A model generated the notes under the pieces. That model did not search any database and was not told the DNA's origin. It saw only the letters and a program-made list of their open reading frames with translations. The translations under genes were made by a program, and so were the position numbers. Positions 37,836 to 46,897 of a stretch of 64,000 nt of DNA are shown piece after piece. Location of the stretch: NCBI GenBank assembly GCA_038735125.1, contig JAVYNU010000001.1, positions 467,672 to 531,671 of the forward strand, in the 5' to 3' direction. How positions within the stretch are numbered: the stretch's first letter is position 1; the number at the start of each line of letters is the position of its first letter. This stretch comes from Ignisphaera sp. GTDB lineage: Archaea; Thermoproteota; Thermoprotei_A; Sulfolobales; Ignisphaeraceae.

Positions 37836-37962
37836 TATTTACACCACTGCTGAGTAAATATGCACAGTTTTTAATCTTGATTGCTGTGAATAGTGCTATT
37901 GTGACGAAGCTTAAGTAAAGCTTTTAAGTTTTGATATTGAACTAGTTGTTGTATAGTCTAGG

Positions 37963-38640
37963 GTGTTCAGCTCTTTGTCTACAGCACAAAAGTTTAGACT
38001 AACTGGAAGAGAGAGATGGAGACTCAAAAAGTGGTATACAGTCATAGCTCCAGAGTATTTTGGATCAGTAGCCATAGCTACAACACCTGCTGACGAGTCT
38101 TGGAAGTTGCTTGGCAGGAGATTATCTGTCACGCTCTATGATTTGACTGGAGATATAACACAAGTCCACGTGAACATACTTTTCCAGATATGGAAGATTG
38201 AGGGAGAGAATGCATACACAATGTTCAAGGGTCATGAACTTGCAAGAGACTATCTAAGGAGCTTGACAAGGAGAAAGAGTAGCAAGATATCGGCAATACT
38301 CAATGTCACCACAAAAGACGGCTACGTTCTAAGACTGAATGTCATGGCTTGGACAACATACCGCTGTGGCACTAGCCAGAGACATGCAATAAGAAAGATT
38401 TTAATGGATCTCGCATCAAGGATAGCGTCTGAGAAAACATTTGGAGAGTTCGTTGTTGGCATGGTCTTCGGAGACTATAATCAAACGCTGTTTAACGAAG
38501 CAAAGAAGATATATCCTCTAAGAAAAGTCGAGTTTGCAAAGTCAAAGCTAATAGCAGTGCCAACGCCAGAGGGGCTAAAGAAAGCGGTTATAATTCCCAA
38601 GCCAGGTGTTCTAGAGGCTCCATATGGCACATCTCTATAG
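37963..38640 (+). CDS. rps3ae: Ribosomal protein eS1 (S3Ae)
   Basis: 225 residues. WYTVIAPEYFGSVAIATTPA, SVTLYDLTGDITQVHVN, GHELARDYLRSLTRRKSSK and MDLASRIASEKTFGEFV are the conserved segments of archaeal eS1. The start is GTG 37963; CTTTTAAG at 37921-37928 is a likely promoter element. Confidence 0.96.
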   Translation: MFSSLSTAQKFRLTGRERWRLKKWYTVIAPEYFGSVAIATTPADESWKLLGRRLSVTLYDLTGDITQVHVNILFQIWKIEGENAYTMFKGHELARDYLRSLTRRKSSKISAILNVTTKDGYVLRLNVMAWTTYRCGTSQRHAIRKILMDLASRIASEKTFGEFVVGMVFGDYNQTLFNEAKKIYPLRKVEFAKSKLIAVPTPEGLKKAVIIPKPGVLEAPYGTSL

Positions 38641-38672
38641 AGCTAAACTAGATACTTACCATCCAATTTATT

Positions 38673-39935
38673 TTGGTGCGTATTTTGATTGGTATTGTTT
38701 TAGCAGCTGGCGAAGGTAGGAGACTAAGGCCATTAACGGAAACTAGACCCAAGGCTCTGATACCTGTTGCTGGCAAGCCTGTAATATACTACCCTCTTGA
38801 TTTGCTTGCTAGGCTAGGAATTAAAGAGGTTTATGTAGTTGTTTCGTATATGAAGGAGTTGGTTGTTAAGAGTGTTAAGAGCATTGCCAATGAACTCTCA
38901 ATTGATGTTAAATTTGTTGATCAGGAGAATACGCTGGGCACTGGGCATGCCGTTAAAAAGGTTGCTGACAAGGTTTTGGATGATGCTGTCATCATCTATG
39001 GAGATCTATATATAAACCCTGTCAGTGTATCTAATTCTATGAAATTATCTATAGAGAAGAAAGTGAATACCTTAGTTGGTGTGAGAGTATCCAACATTTC
39101 TAAATATGGAAAACTTGTTGTTGAAGGTGATAAAGTTCTTGGAATAGCTGAGAAGCCTGCTGAGGGTGGTGAGGGTCTTGCCAACGCTGGTATATACTTT
39201 GTTAGATCGAATATCCTTGAACTTGTCAACGACTTGAAGACTTCTCCTAGGGGCGAATATGAGCTAACAGATATTGTATCCATTGCTAGGGATAGAGGTG
39301 AGGAGTTCAAATACATCATGATAGACTCTAGTGATTGGCAGGATATTGGATATCCATGGGATTTGCTAAAAGCCAACAGGCTAGCTCTTGAAAAGCTATC
39401 AGAAAAAAAGGTTCTCGGCGACGTATCTGCTCACTCAACAATAAAGGGGTATGTATACATAGGAGAGGGCGCAACAATAAAGGGTTGTACATACATAGAG
39501 GGCCCAGCTTACATAGGAGATGAAGCAACAATAGGACCAAACGCATATATAAGACCATATACAACAATACTCAACAAATCACACATAGGATTCTCGACAG
39601 AGGTCAAAGAAAGTATAGTGATGGAGGGAACACATGCAGCGCATCTAACATACATTGGGGATAGCATAATAGCTGAAAACGTCAATTTAGGAGCAGGAAC
39701 AAAACTAGCTAATTTAAGATTTGATGAAAAAACAGTGAAAATGATTATAGAAGGTACAGCAATAGATAGTGAAAGGAGAAAGCTAGGAGCAGTAATAGGA
39801 GGACATGTAAAAACAGGTATAAATGTATCTATAATGCCAGGCGTGAAAATAGGATCTTATTCAATAATATACCCAGGGGTAACAGTATACAGAGATGTTC
39901 CACCAAAAACAGTAGTAAGAAAAGATTGGATATAA
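38673..39935 (+). CDS. Bifunctional sugar-1-phosphate nucleotidylyltransferase/acetyltransferase (GlmU-like)
   Basis: 420 residues. The Rossmann-like NTP transferase has GIVLAAGEGRRLRPLTETRP and the catalytic lysine in PKALIPVAGKP; GDLYINP binds metal. From about 250 a left-handed beta helix of hexapeptide repeats follows, with the Sulfolobus ST0452-like segments HLTYIGDSIIAENVNLGAGT and GAVIGGHVKTG. It makes UDP-GlcNAc or dTDP-sugars for cell-surface glycans. TTG 38685 with GGTG five to six bases upstream is an alternative start. Confidence 0.9.
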   Translation: MVRILIGIVLAAGEGRRLRPLTETRPKALIPVAGKPVIYYPLDLLARLGIKEVYVVVSYMKELVVKSVKSIANELSIDVKFVDQENTLGTGHAVKKVADKVLDDAVIIYGDLYINPVSVSNSMKLSIEKKVNTLVGVRVSNISKYGKLVVEGDKVLGIAEKPAEGGEGLANAGIYFVRSNILELVNDLKTSPRGEYELTDIVSIARDRGEEFKYIMIDSSDWQDIGYPWDLLKANRLALEKLSEKKVLGDVSAHSTIKGYVYIGEGATIKGCTYIEGPAYIGDEATIGPNAYIRPYTTILNKSHIGFSTEVKESIVMEGTHAAHLTYIGDSIIAENVNLGAGTKLANLRFDEKTVKMIIEGTAIDSERRKLGAVIGGHVKTGINVSIMPGVKIGSYSIIYPGVTVYRDVPPKTVVRKDWI

Positions 39936-39981
39936 ACCAAAACAGCTTTTAACCACAACCACAAAAATTGTTTACTATAGA

Positions 39982-40060
39982 GCGGCGGTCGTCTAGCCTG
40001 GTCTAGGACGCCGGCCTGCCAAGCCGGAGATCCCGGGTTCAAATCCCGGCCGCCGCACCA
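39982..40060 (+). tRNA. tRNA-Gly (anticodon GCC)
   Basis: The acceptor stem GCGGCGG pairs with CCGCCGC. The anticodon stem CCGGC/GCCGG encloses CTGCCAA, anticodon GCC. The T-arm is CCGGG-TTCAAAT-CCCGG. Discriminator A at 40057 and encoded CCA at 40058-40060. The 3' part, from about 40022, is repeated in degenerate form at 42721-42754, marking it as the attachment site of an integrated element. Confidence 0.96.
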
Positions 40061-40120
40061 AAGAATTGACTCTCCCACCATAAAAGAATTTATTAGTCTG
40101 CTTGGGTTCACACTTAACTT

Positions 40121-40309
40121 GTGTGGTGTGAACTATTGAGTGAACTACCAATATCTCTATCGCTTCATGGTAGATGGTTTGAGAAAATCAATGTTTCTGC
40201 TTTAGGTAATGATGTTCGTAGAACCATTCTTGAGAGGGTTAAGAACAGGTTTGGCCATAACAAGACTGTTGAGGTTCTTGGGATATCTAAGGGTTCTCTG
40301 CACAACTAA
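40121..40309 (+). pseudogene. Truncated helix-turn-helix ORF, possible integrase N-terminus
   Basis: 62 codons beginning 61 bp after the tRNA. The segment LGNDVRRTILERVKNRFG followed by KTVEVLGISKGSLHN reads like a helix-turn-helix that is cut off at its recognition helix. Crenarchaeal tyrosine recombinases often start with such a domain, and the position next to the attachment site fits, but no catalytic domain follows in any frame. Could also be a truncated regulator. Confidence 0.4.
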
Positions 40310-40379
40310 TACCCCTAGTGTTGATATTTCTATCGTCTGTGTTAATAGTCTTTACCCAGCAGTCATATCACTTTCCAGT

Positions 40380-41436
40380 TTATCCAACAAGAGAATATAT
40401 GAGACCCTTAAGAGGGGGGTTACAAATACAGATAACTAATGGAACTTAATCTGTGATCTGCACTCTCGGATACTTTGTACGCCACGACACTAGCTATGGT
40501 TTTGTGACAGTGGGTCATTGTATTAGTTATCTCTGGCCTAGCGGAAATCCGGTGTGGATCTCGGTATACCAACCAAATTATACAAGGTCTGATTACCTTG
40601 TGGGACCCAATAAATACTACCTCATATCTGGTGATATTGATGAAGCATTTATACCCTTAAATACAAGGGTGAACTGGGAGCATGGATAATAAACATAACA
40701 GGAGAAAACTCGTATACTATCGTAGCTATAGATACCTCGAGTTCTTGAACTCTTTTATACTTGTAGTAGCATATAGTAGCTCCTTACTCGTTCTCAAATG
40801 CAGCTAAATACTTGTTTAAGATGCGCTCTACTCTAATAGCGGTAGCCACGTCTTTCACGGTTTTGGACACGTAGAAAAAGTTATTGAGATAGAATAGAGT
40901 TATGGAAACTTTAAAGTCTTGAATAGCACATCGATGAACATAGACTACGGTCTTCCCACCTGAAACAGTCAATACCTATATGTCATAAACTACGTGACAG
41001 TTGTGTCACTCTACGTGAGTACTATTACCTTCTAGGCAAAAGTGTACATCTGAGGTGTTAGCTATTTACGGATATAAAGATTGGGATAGTGTAAGAGTGG
41101 GAGACTATGTGTGTAAGACTGGTAGAACTACTGGAACTATGTGCGGATATGTCATAGATAAGAGAAATCCCTACAACAATCTACTCGATGCTATAATAAC
41201 TAATATTACGGCTACTAGTGGTGATAGTGGCTCACCGTTGTACTATCATGTAAAACCTGGTGGTAGATCTAGTTGCTACATATATCCTAGGTCATTTATC
41301 AAGAGGTGAAAGCTGCAGGCACGCGATAGTTAATGGTGAACTTGCATATTTATGTCCAAGAACTATTTTTGTCTTTGCTCGGGCCATACGCAATGTATTC
41401 GGAGCTACAATATGTAACGTTATAACTGGGCGTTGA
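40380..41436 (+). pseudogene. Chymotrypsin-like serine protease, disrupted
   Basis: The catalytic triad regions are present but in different frames. TLGYFVRHDTSYGFVTVGHC holds the histidine (codon 40516-40518). SGDIDEAFIPL holds the aspartate. TATSGDSGSPLYY holds the serine (codon 41226-41228). A further piece, GHLSRGESCRHAIVNGELAY, is read only after another frame change at about 41287, ending at TGA 41434-41436. About 280 bp between 40765 and 41045 do not fit the fold and may be an insertion. The family is S1, alpha-lytic-like. It overlaps the next gene by 3-4 bp. Confidence 0.65.
40784..40972 (-). other. Small antisense ORF inside the protease remnant
   Basis: 62 codons (TTG start) on the minus strand, coinciding with the part of the protease remnant that does not fit the fold. 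The product is mixed alpha/beta with ATAIRVERILNKYLAAF at its end and no recognised family. It might be cargo of a small insertion; it may equally be noise. A GAGTTCTTGAACTC hairpin followed by TTTT lies at 40739-40756. Confidence 0.2.
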
Positions 41437-41438
41437 CT

Positions 41439-42587
41439 ATGATGAGGGCTGGAACGTTAATAACAATAGTGCTTACGTTAGTCATGGTGTCTAGCATTCC
41501 CATGGCGTCGACTGATGATAATATACAAATAGTACAAATATATACTATACGTAACTATGGTAACCTCGTGGTAGCTGCTATAAATAGATCTGCGCTCACA
41601 TATTTAGATAATGGTTATTGGCTCTTAGTGTTACCAAACATAGATGCGGTAACGTTCTCGTCAGAACTTGTTAAGGAAATAATTGGTAAATTCATAGGCT
41701 CTAGAACACTCTATTCAAGACTACACATAACCATGGCTGATGATGGTTATAGAACTGCAAAGACTATTAACACTTTGAATGCTTCAGATGCGTCAGACGA
41801 TGAGATTATGAATGCGATCATGCAGGCACTCAATGCGTCGAGAGCTCGCGAAGCGCTGGTCTCGTTCCTCGAAGGAAAAGTGATTAGAATTGATGTTGTA
41901 GCAGAGAACGGTCTAGATATTGAGAAGATAGCCAAGAAGCTCTCAGATATTGCTAAGAATCATAAGGTTGTTGTTATCGAGACTATGGGTATCGGAGTAC
42001 CCTCATACTTTGACGCCCGAGATCTCTATGAGAATCTGAAAAAGATCTCTTGCTTCGTTAGAGTGGGAGAATCGCTCTATGGAGTCGATATATGGTTTGA
42101 CATTTCATGTATTAAGAAGTTAGCTATTGCAACTAATAGAAGCCTCAATGAAGTAGTAGAGGATGCTATCAACTCCGTAAAGGCTCTAGACCCATTAATA
42201 AGGAAGTATCTACCTTACCAAGATATCGTAATACTGGTTGCACAGCCTCCGCCACCAGCCATACCTCTACCTGGTGAACTTAAACCTGTTGAGAAGATAG
42301 AGCATACAGAGACCGTAGAAATATCGCAGACACCATCTGTATACACTACTACTGTGGCCGCCGCTGAGACAGCAACGGTTACCGAGTCATCCACTTGGGT
42401 GCCGACCACAACACTGCCAACCACCTCTATAGTGGCAAGCCCCTACACAAACACCTTCACGACCACGGAGAAGCTTGTTTACACTACATACCCCACAGCA
42501 TACAGCTACACCCCATGTATCACAGCAAGTGGCATTCTAGCGCTAATAGCTGTGAGCCTCTTAATCGCCTTGCTCAAGAGAAAATAG
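41439..42587 (+). CDS. Surface protein with signal peptide, Ser/Thr-rich stalk and C-terminal anchor
   Basis: 382 residues from ATG 41439. The signal peptide is MMRAGTLITIVLTLVMVSS. An ectodomain of about 270 residues follows, mostly alpha/beta, with EKIAKKLSDIAKNHKVVVI and two cysteines (ISCFVRVG, FDISCIKKL). A proline- and threonine-rich stalk (about 285-355) and a membrane span GILALIAVSLLIALLKRK end the protein. The protease frame upstream ends at TGA 41434-41436 overlapping a TTG for this gene, which suggests the pair were translated together. The function is likely linked to the secreted protease, perhaps as prodomain or anchor; family not recognised. Confidence 0.7.
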   Translation: MMRAGTLITIVLTLVMVSSIPMASTDDNIQIVQIYTIRNYGNLVVAAINRSALTYLDNGYWLLVLPNIDAVTFSSELVKEIIGKFIGSRTLYSRLHITMADDGYRTAKTINTLNASDASDDEIMNAIMQALNASRAREALVSFLEGKVIRIDVVAENGLDIEKIAKKLSDIAKNHKVVVIETMGIGVPSYFDARDLYENLKKISCFVRVGESLYGVDIWFDISCIKKLAIATNRSLNEVVEDAINSVKALDPLIRKYLPYQDIVILVAQPPPPAIPLPGELKPVEKIEHTETVEISQTPSVYTTTVAAAETATVTESSTWVPTTTLPTTSIVASPYTNTFTTTEKLVYTTYPTAYSYTPCITASGILALIAVSLLIALLKRK

Positions 42588-42720
42588 AGAACAAAACAAA
42601 ACCTTTTCCGACCCCACATATTCCACTAGACACAAGCATTTTTCAGAAAATATAGCACCCTCCAACAAAATGATTCAATTTGATATTAACCACTGAAACA
42701 CAAGTCTATGAACACTCCAG

Positions 42721-42754
42721 AGCCGGAGATCCCATTCAAATCCCGGCCACCGCA
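42721..42754 (+). repeat. Degenerate copy of the tRNA-Gly 3' end (att site)
   Basis: Matches tRNA-Gly positions 40022-40057 except for a 2-bp deletion, one change in the T-arm and one in the acceptor strand. It lacks a 5' half and cannot be a working tRNA, so it is read as the distal attachment site. Confidence 0.75.
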
Positions 42755-42810
42755 TTGCCTATTATTATTCAATTTATTTAAAATAGCTGACTTTATGTTA
42801 ATTCAATCTG

Positions 42811-42855
42811 GCATCTCAAGAAGTTATGTCATTAAAAGGAAAGCCTTTTAGATGC
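42811..42855. repeat. Nested inverted repeat
   Basis: GCATCT at 42811-42816 pairs with AGATGC at 42850-42855. Inside, TAAAAGG at 42833-42839 pairs with CCTTTTA at 42844-42850 around a 4-base loop. The two pairings share base 42850. It could be a terminator-like or operator structure; no function shown. Confidence 0.35.
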
Positions 42856-43002
42856 ACATGAAATTATACTTGGGAATGTTGAAGAGGTAAGGTAGTTAAA
42901 ATTTGACTAATTTGGCTAGACACTAGTTATTGTTAATTATATTGTAACCTGATATAAAAATATTTAAACTGTGTTATGTGGTTTTTGTTTAGGTGAAATA
43001 TT

Positions 43003-44457
43003 GTGAAGAAGAGAACTATTTTAGTTATAGCAATAGTTATTATATTAGCAGTAATAGTTACGCCATTACTATATAATTATTGGCTGAAGCCCGGAAAGGT
43101 AGAGCAGGCACAAACCTCTGCACTTAAACCTGTTGCTCTAAAAATTATGACCACATGGAGTCAGTGGACCATTGATGATTTCAAGAGATATTTCTTTGCC
43201 GAAAGCGGTATGCCTAGAGCAGGTGTAGTATTACCTTCTGCTGCCATGGTGTTGAATATAACAAATATAACCTTTATATATGTTGAAGATCCTAAGATAT
43301 GGAAAAAGGCAGGTTTTAATGGGAGTATTGATGGTTTTGTAGGGCAAAACAGGTATAATATAACCACCTTGTGTTATGAAGGTGCCTTGCACCCAATAGA
43401 AAACCCTGAGATAATTAAGCTTGCTAAAAATGTTCCTGATGTATTCAAAGGTTATACAAAGGATGGTAAGCTGTGTTGGGTGGCGATGTATTTTGTTCCT
43501 TATACATGGCTTGTTAATTTAGATTATGCTAATAAAATGGGAATTGGGGTACCTAGCACATGGTCTGATTTGCTAAAACCGGAATATCTTTCTGTAATCA
43601 CCCGTGGAGGTTATCTTATGGCAGTCTATCCTGTCCCCAATAGGGCTCCCATGGTAAATAGTGTAAACACTATTCTTGCTAGATATGGCTGGGAGAAGGG
43701 CTGGGCTATAATAGCTGTTGTAATGGGTGCAGCATCAAGGTTTGAGACAAGTAGTAAAGCTGCAAGCGACTCTGTGTCCTTTGGAAGAGCTTTACTAACA
43801 ACTTTAGAGTTTAGCACAGCATATACAGCCTACTCTATGTTTCCAGATAAACTCAGTATAGAATTTCCTAAGAATGAAACAGGCTTCTGGTTCACACCAA
43901 TAGCCATAGCAGCTAATGTCAGTAAAGATGGTTTAGATGGCATGTATAGACTAATCAAATGGGTTTTAACAGATATGCAAGATAAGATGCTTCTTAATAG
44001 AACTGGTTGGAGCTTCAACATGCCTGTTCTAGGCTTCAATAATACAAATCCTAGAATTATATACAAGGAAAAAGCTGTACAAAACCTCTTTACACCCCCA
44101 ATAGACTTAGAGTTTGCATTAGGAGAGGCCTCTCCAGCTATAACACTTTATGCAGACATACTAGTATCTGATAGAGATGTTAGAAATATTCTCAAAGATA
44201 TTGTAACTCGTTTAATTGAAAAATATACATCAAATCAAATAAGTACTGAAGAATATTACCAGTATATTTGGATGATAGGGCAACCACCAAAATTTAAAGA
44301 CCCAGCAACAGGGGAAATAAAAGCATTCTCATTAGACGAAGCTCGCCAAATCAGTAATGCTATACGCAATGGTATAGTAAAGGAAGACAATTTGAGAACC
44401 GAATTGAAAAACGCTATAATTAGTAACCTTAATACAATCTTACAAGAATTAGGCTAA
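43003..44457 (+). CDS. ABC-type substrate-binding protein, family 1-like
   Basis: 484 residues from GTG 43003 (AGGTGA upstream). An N-terminal membrane helix ILVIAIVIILAVIVTPLLY is probably uncleaved and anchors the protein outside. The rest resembles type-I extracellular solute-binding proteins: two alpha/beta lobes with ANKMGIGVPSTWSDLLKPEY and a late helical region. No matching MalF/MalG-type permease is adjacent, so it is an orphan in this window. Ligand unknown; a sugar is plausible from context. It is followed by an independent promoter for the next binding protein. Confidence 0.75.
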   Translation: MKKRTILVIAIVIILAVIVTPLLYNYWLKPGKVEQAQTSALKPVALKIMTTWSQWTIDDFKRYFFAESGMPRAGVVLPSAAMVLNITNITFIYVEDPKIWKKAGFNGSIDGFVGQNRYNITTLCYEGALHPIENPEIIKLAKNVPDVFKGYTKDGKLCWVAMYFVPYTWLVNLDYANKMGIGVPSTWSDLLKPEYLSVITRGGYLMAVYPVPNRAPMVNSVNTILARYGWEKGWAIIAVVMGAASRFETSSKAASDSVSFGRALLTTLEFSTAYTAYSMFPDKLSIEFPKNETGFWFTPIAIAANVSKDGLDGMYRLIKWVLTDMQDKMLLNRTGWSFNMPVLGFNNTNPRIIYKEKAVQNLFTPPIDLEFALGEASPAITLYADILVSDRDVRNILKDIVTRLIEKYTSNQISTEEYYQYIWMIGQPPKFKDPATGEIKAFSLDEARQISNAIRNGIVKEDNLRTELKNAIISNLNTILQELG

Positions 44458-44493
44458 GAAGAAATAAAACTACATTTACAGTTTTAACGAAAA

Positions 44494-44504
44494 GATAAAT
44501 TTTT
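44494..44504 (+). promoter_or_regulatory. Promoter of the anchored binding protein
   Basis: ATAAATTTTTA about 55 bp before the TTG start at 44552, with GGAGGT (44533-44538) and AGGTGA (44540-44545) ribosome binding sites between. Confidence 0.45.
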
Positions 44505-44551
44505 AACGGCCGAATCTTTACTATCATTGTTAGGAGGTTAGGTGAAACAAC

Positions 44552-46777
44552 TTGGATATAAAACCAAAGGTAGTATATGCATTTGTTATCCTGATGATTT
44601 TAAGCACATTCTATATGATAATAGCTCAAACAGCATATGCCCAGCAATTGAGACGAAGCGAAACATTTATTGAAGGGGGTATCGGGGCACCAACATTAAA
44701 CTGGAATCCCTTTGCACCTGGAGGAACTGGAGGTATGGAGTGGGGCACATGGCACCTCCTATACCCACCATCAGCTCTTCAAAATACCTTAACACAAGAC
44801 TGGCTTCTCTTTCTCATAGATAGAATAGAATTTAATGGAAGTGACATTACCATAACTATTCATATAAGAGACGAGGCTAAATGGAGTGATGGAACCCCTA
44901 TAACAAGTAATGATTTAATAGAAGGATACAGATTGAGTAGGCAGATAGGTGCCGGTCTATGGGGTGATTGGTGTATATATAATTACGAGATAATCGATGA
45001 TAAAACACTAAAATACTATATAGCTAGGTCACCAGGTCAAGAACCCCCACCAAGAGAAGAGATCAGCCTTGACTGGCTTGGAGGGCCCATAGGATGTGTT
45101 CTATTTGTGAGGCCGGTGCCAGTGCATGTATTCAGACCTATTGTTGATCAGATGGGCGAGGGTATGAGGGTCAATTGGAGAAATGACGATCCTGCAAAAC
45201 AGGTTGTGGCAGGCCCATTCAAACTCTATTACGCGGATGCCACAACGGTTATATATGAGAGGATAGACAATTGGTGGGGTAAGGACATTTTCGGTCTTCC
45301 AAAATTCAAGTACCTCCAGTTTGTCTACTTCAAAGATGTGAACCTAGCCATATCAGCACTAGTTAATGGTGATGTTGATGGTTTCACAATACTTGGAGGC
45401 TTGTTTGTACCAAATGTCGAAGAGCTTAAAGCTAAGTATGGTATAAAGACATGGTCTGAAACCAAGCCATATTTCATACCATCATCCATCTACTGGTTGT
45501 ATCTAAACCTGAACAACCGTGTATTCAGCAAGGTTGAAGTAAGAAAAGCTATTGCATGGGCTATACCATGGAAAGATATTACCGAATATGGCTTACTTGG
45601 ATTGGTTGAACAAGCACCTGTTGTAGGTTTCGTAGCTGAAGGTGTTTACAAGGATTATGTTAATCATGATGCTTGTATGAAGTATTGGGGTAACCCAGAC
45701 TGTTTGCTACGACAAAACATTACAAAAGCAAAACAGTTGCTTGAGAAGGTGGGTGCAAAAGATATAGATAAAGATGGTATTTTAGAGCTCCCAGATGGAA
45801 CAAAAATGAAGTTCACAATATTAACGGTTGCAGGCGATGCTTTGCAAAACAATATAGCTTCTCTAATAGCAGATGCTCTAAAGGACATCGGCATTCAGGT
45901 TACTGTTCAAGCTGTTGACTATAGAGTATGGTGGCAGAACTTCCAAAATGGACAATTCGATGCGACATTGTGTTGGAGCGCAGGTGCATATGAGGTAGGA
46001 CACGTCAGAAACTCCTATGGAAATGCACTATACGCCTCATGGGGCAATATGGCAAAGTGGATTGGATACTCAAATGATAGACTCAATGCTCTATTTGAAG
46101 AGATGATGAGATCACTTATAGATCCAGAGAGAGAAAAAGAGTTAGCATATGCAATTCAGGAGATATTATTCGAAGATCTACCATCAATACCATTATATTA
46201 CACTCCAATGTTCTGGGTATACAACACTAAATACTGGGATGGGTGGCCAAACGCAGGGAGACCATGGTGGATCCCATCATGGTGGGGATCACTCCCATTA
46301 CTATTCTTCATAACGCCAGCCGGACAACCAATAGAAAAACCATGGTGGCTAAAGCCATATAATGAAGGAGGAGCCATAATATCTATGAGCATGTACAACG
46401 AATATCTCAGAAAATCGATATATTCAGGGGAAAACTTTGTTGTAAAATCAGGTAAGCCATCTGCCACAACAACATCTCCTGTCACAACTGCGACAACCAC
46501 TACTCCCCCAACAACATCCCCAGCCACAACAACACCTCCTGCAACATCTCCAAAACCAACACAAACACAGACCGTTGCCACACCAATACCAACACCAACA
46601 GTAACAATATCAAAAACAATTACAGCAACAATAACATCACTATCAACAATAATATCTGCCACAACATCAATATCGCCAACAACAGTAATAGTAACAGATT
46701 GGACAACAACAACAATACTAGCAGTAGTACTACTCATAGTCGGAATAGCCATCGGATGGATAATAAAAAGAAAATAA
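44552..46777 (+). CDS. Oligosaccharide/peptide-type substrate-binding protein with anchored stalk
   Basis: 741 residues from TTG 44552. A signal peptide (VVYAFVILMILSTFYMII) precedes a family 5 (DppA/OppA-type) binding domain; IHIRDEAKWSDGTPITSNDL and VRKAIAWAIPWKDI are its typical segments. A Thr/Pro-rich stalk (about 650-705) leads to a C-terminal span LAVVLLIVGIAIGWIIKRK, so the protein is tethered to the outer face. Many family 5 proteins of hyperthermophilic archaea bind cello- or xylo-oligosaccharides. Dpp-type permease genes follow after 190 bp. The last 107 bp are identical to the end of the GH12 gene. Confidence 0.9.
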   Translation: MDIKPKVVYAFVILMILSTFYMIIAQTAYAQQLRRSETFIEGGIGAPTLNWNPFAPGGTGGMEWGTWHLLYPPSALQNTLTQDWLLFLIDRIEFNGSDITITIHIRDEAKWSDGTPITSNDLIEGYRLSRQIGAGLWGDWCIYNYEIIDDKTLKYYIARSPGQEPPPREEISLDWLGGPIGCVLFVRPVPVHVFRPIVDQMGEGMRVNWRNDDPAKQVVAGPFKLYYADATTVIYERIDNWWGKDIFGLPKFKYLQFVYFKDVNLAISALVNGDVDGFTILGGLFVPNVEELKAKYGIKTWSETKPYFIPSSIYWLYLNLNNRVFSKVEVRKAIAWAIPWKDITEYGLLGLVEQAPVVGFVAEGVYKDYVNHDACMKYWGNPDCLLRQNITKAKQLLEKVGAKDIDKDGILELPDGTKMKFTILTVAGDALQNNIASLIADALKDIGIQVTVQAVDYRVWWQNFQNGQFDATLCWSAGAYEVGHVRNSYGNALYASWGNMAKWIGYSNDRLNALFEEMMRSLIDPEREKELAYAIQEILFEDLPSIPLYYTPMFWVYNTKYWDGWPNAGRPWWIPSWWGSLPLLFFITPAGQPIEKPWWLKPYNEGGAIISMSMYNEYLRKSIYSGENFVVKSGKPSATTTSPVTTATTTTPPTTSPATTTPPATSPKPTQTQTVATPIPTPTVTISKTITATITSLSTIISATTSISPTTVIVTDWTTTTILAVVLLIVGIAIGWIIKRK

Positions 46778-46806
46778 ATTATTAATTTATTTTTAAAACA
46801 AAATTC
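46671..46806 (+). repeat. 136-bp perfect direct repeat, copy 1
   Basis: Identical base for base to 50117-50252. It covers the coding sequence for the last 35 residues and stop of the binding protein (46671-46777) and 29 bp beyond, including a T-rich possible terminator. Confidence 0.95.
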
Positions 46807-46869
46807 TATTAGATTACCATATCATGCAACATATTCATATACTTATTTTTATTGATTGTATTTAACCAT

Positions 46870-46891
46870 TTATACATAAGCTTATGTATAA
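46870..46891. repeat. 22-bp perfect palindrome
   Basis: Centre TATACATAAG/CTTATGTATA, extended by one pair at each end. It lies between the binding protein and its permeases. It could be an operator or, in RNA, a hairpin that limits read-through into the permease genes. Confidence 0.75.
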
Positions 46892-46897
46892 GCTCAA

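Larger units (their letters stand above)
40022..42754. mobile_element. Decayed element integrated at tRNA-Gly
   Basis: The intact tRNA 3' end (40022-40060) and a degenerate copy of it (42721-42754) bracket 2.7 kb. Inside are a truncated helix-turn-helix ORF, a frame-disrupted trypsin-like protease and a surface protein; none is a chromosomal housekeeping gene. A full tyrosine integrase is missing, so either it was lost or most of the element was deleted. Integration at a tRNA 3' end is the usual mode of archaeal plasmids and viruses. The name and type of the parental element cannot be told. Confidence 0.6.
42588..43002. other. Intergenic stretch with att remnant and a promoter
   Basis: 415 bp without a gene. 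It holds the degenerate tRNA-Gly fragment at 42721-42754, a nested inverted repeat at 42811-42855, and the promoter of the downstream binding protein: ATAAAAATATTTAAA at 42953-42967 and AGGTGA at 42991-42996. Confidence 0.6.

Noticed and set aside
37836-37962. TPP riboswitch for thiDN
   Set aside because: The short gap upstream of thiDN shows none of the conserved THI-box segments on the minus strand.
40311-42720. Insertion sequence within the tRNA-Gly element
   Set aside because: No transposase-like protein, terminal inverted repeats or target duplications were visible around the protease remnant, although an inserted block of about 280 bp is possible.
42721-42754. Second tRNA-Gly gene
   Set aside because: Only the 3' part is present, with a 2-bp deletion in the T-arm; no acceptor 5' strand, D-arm or anticodon arm precedes it.
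46198-46752. Minus-strand 184-codon valine-rich ORF
   Set aside because: It is the complement of the Thr-rich stalk (ACA/ACC codons give TGT/GGT, i.e. valine- and glycine-rich product) and has no family similarity.
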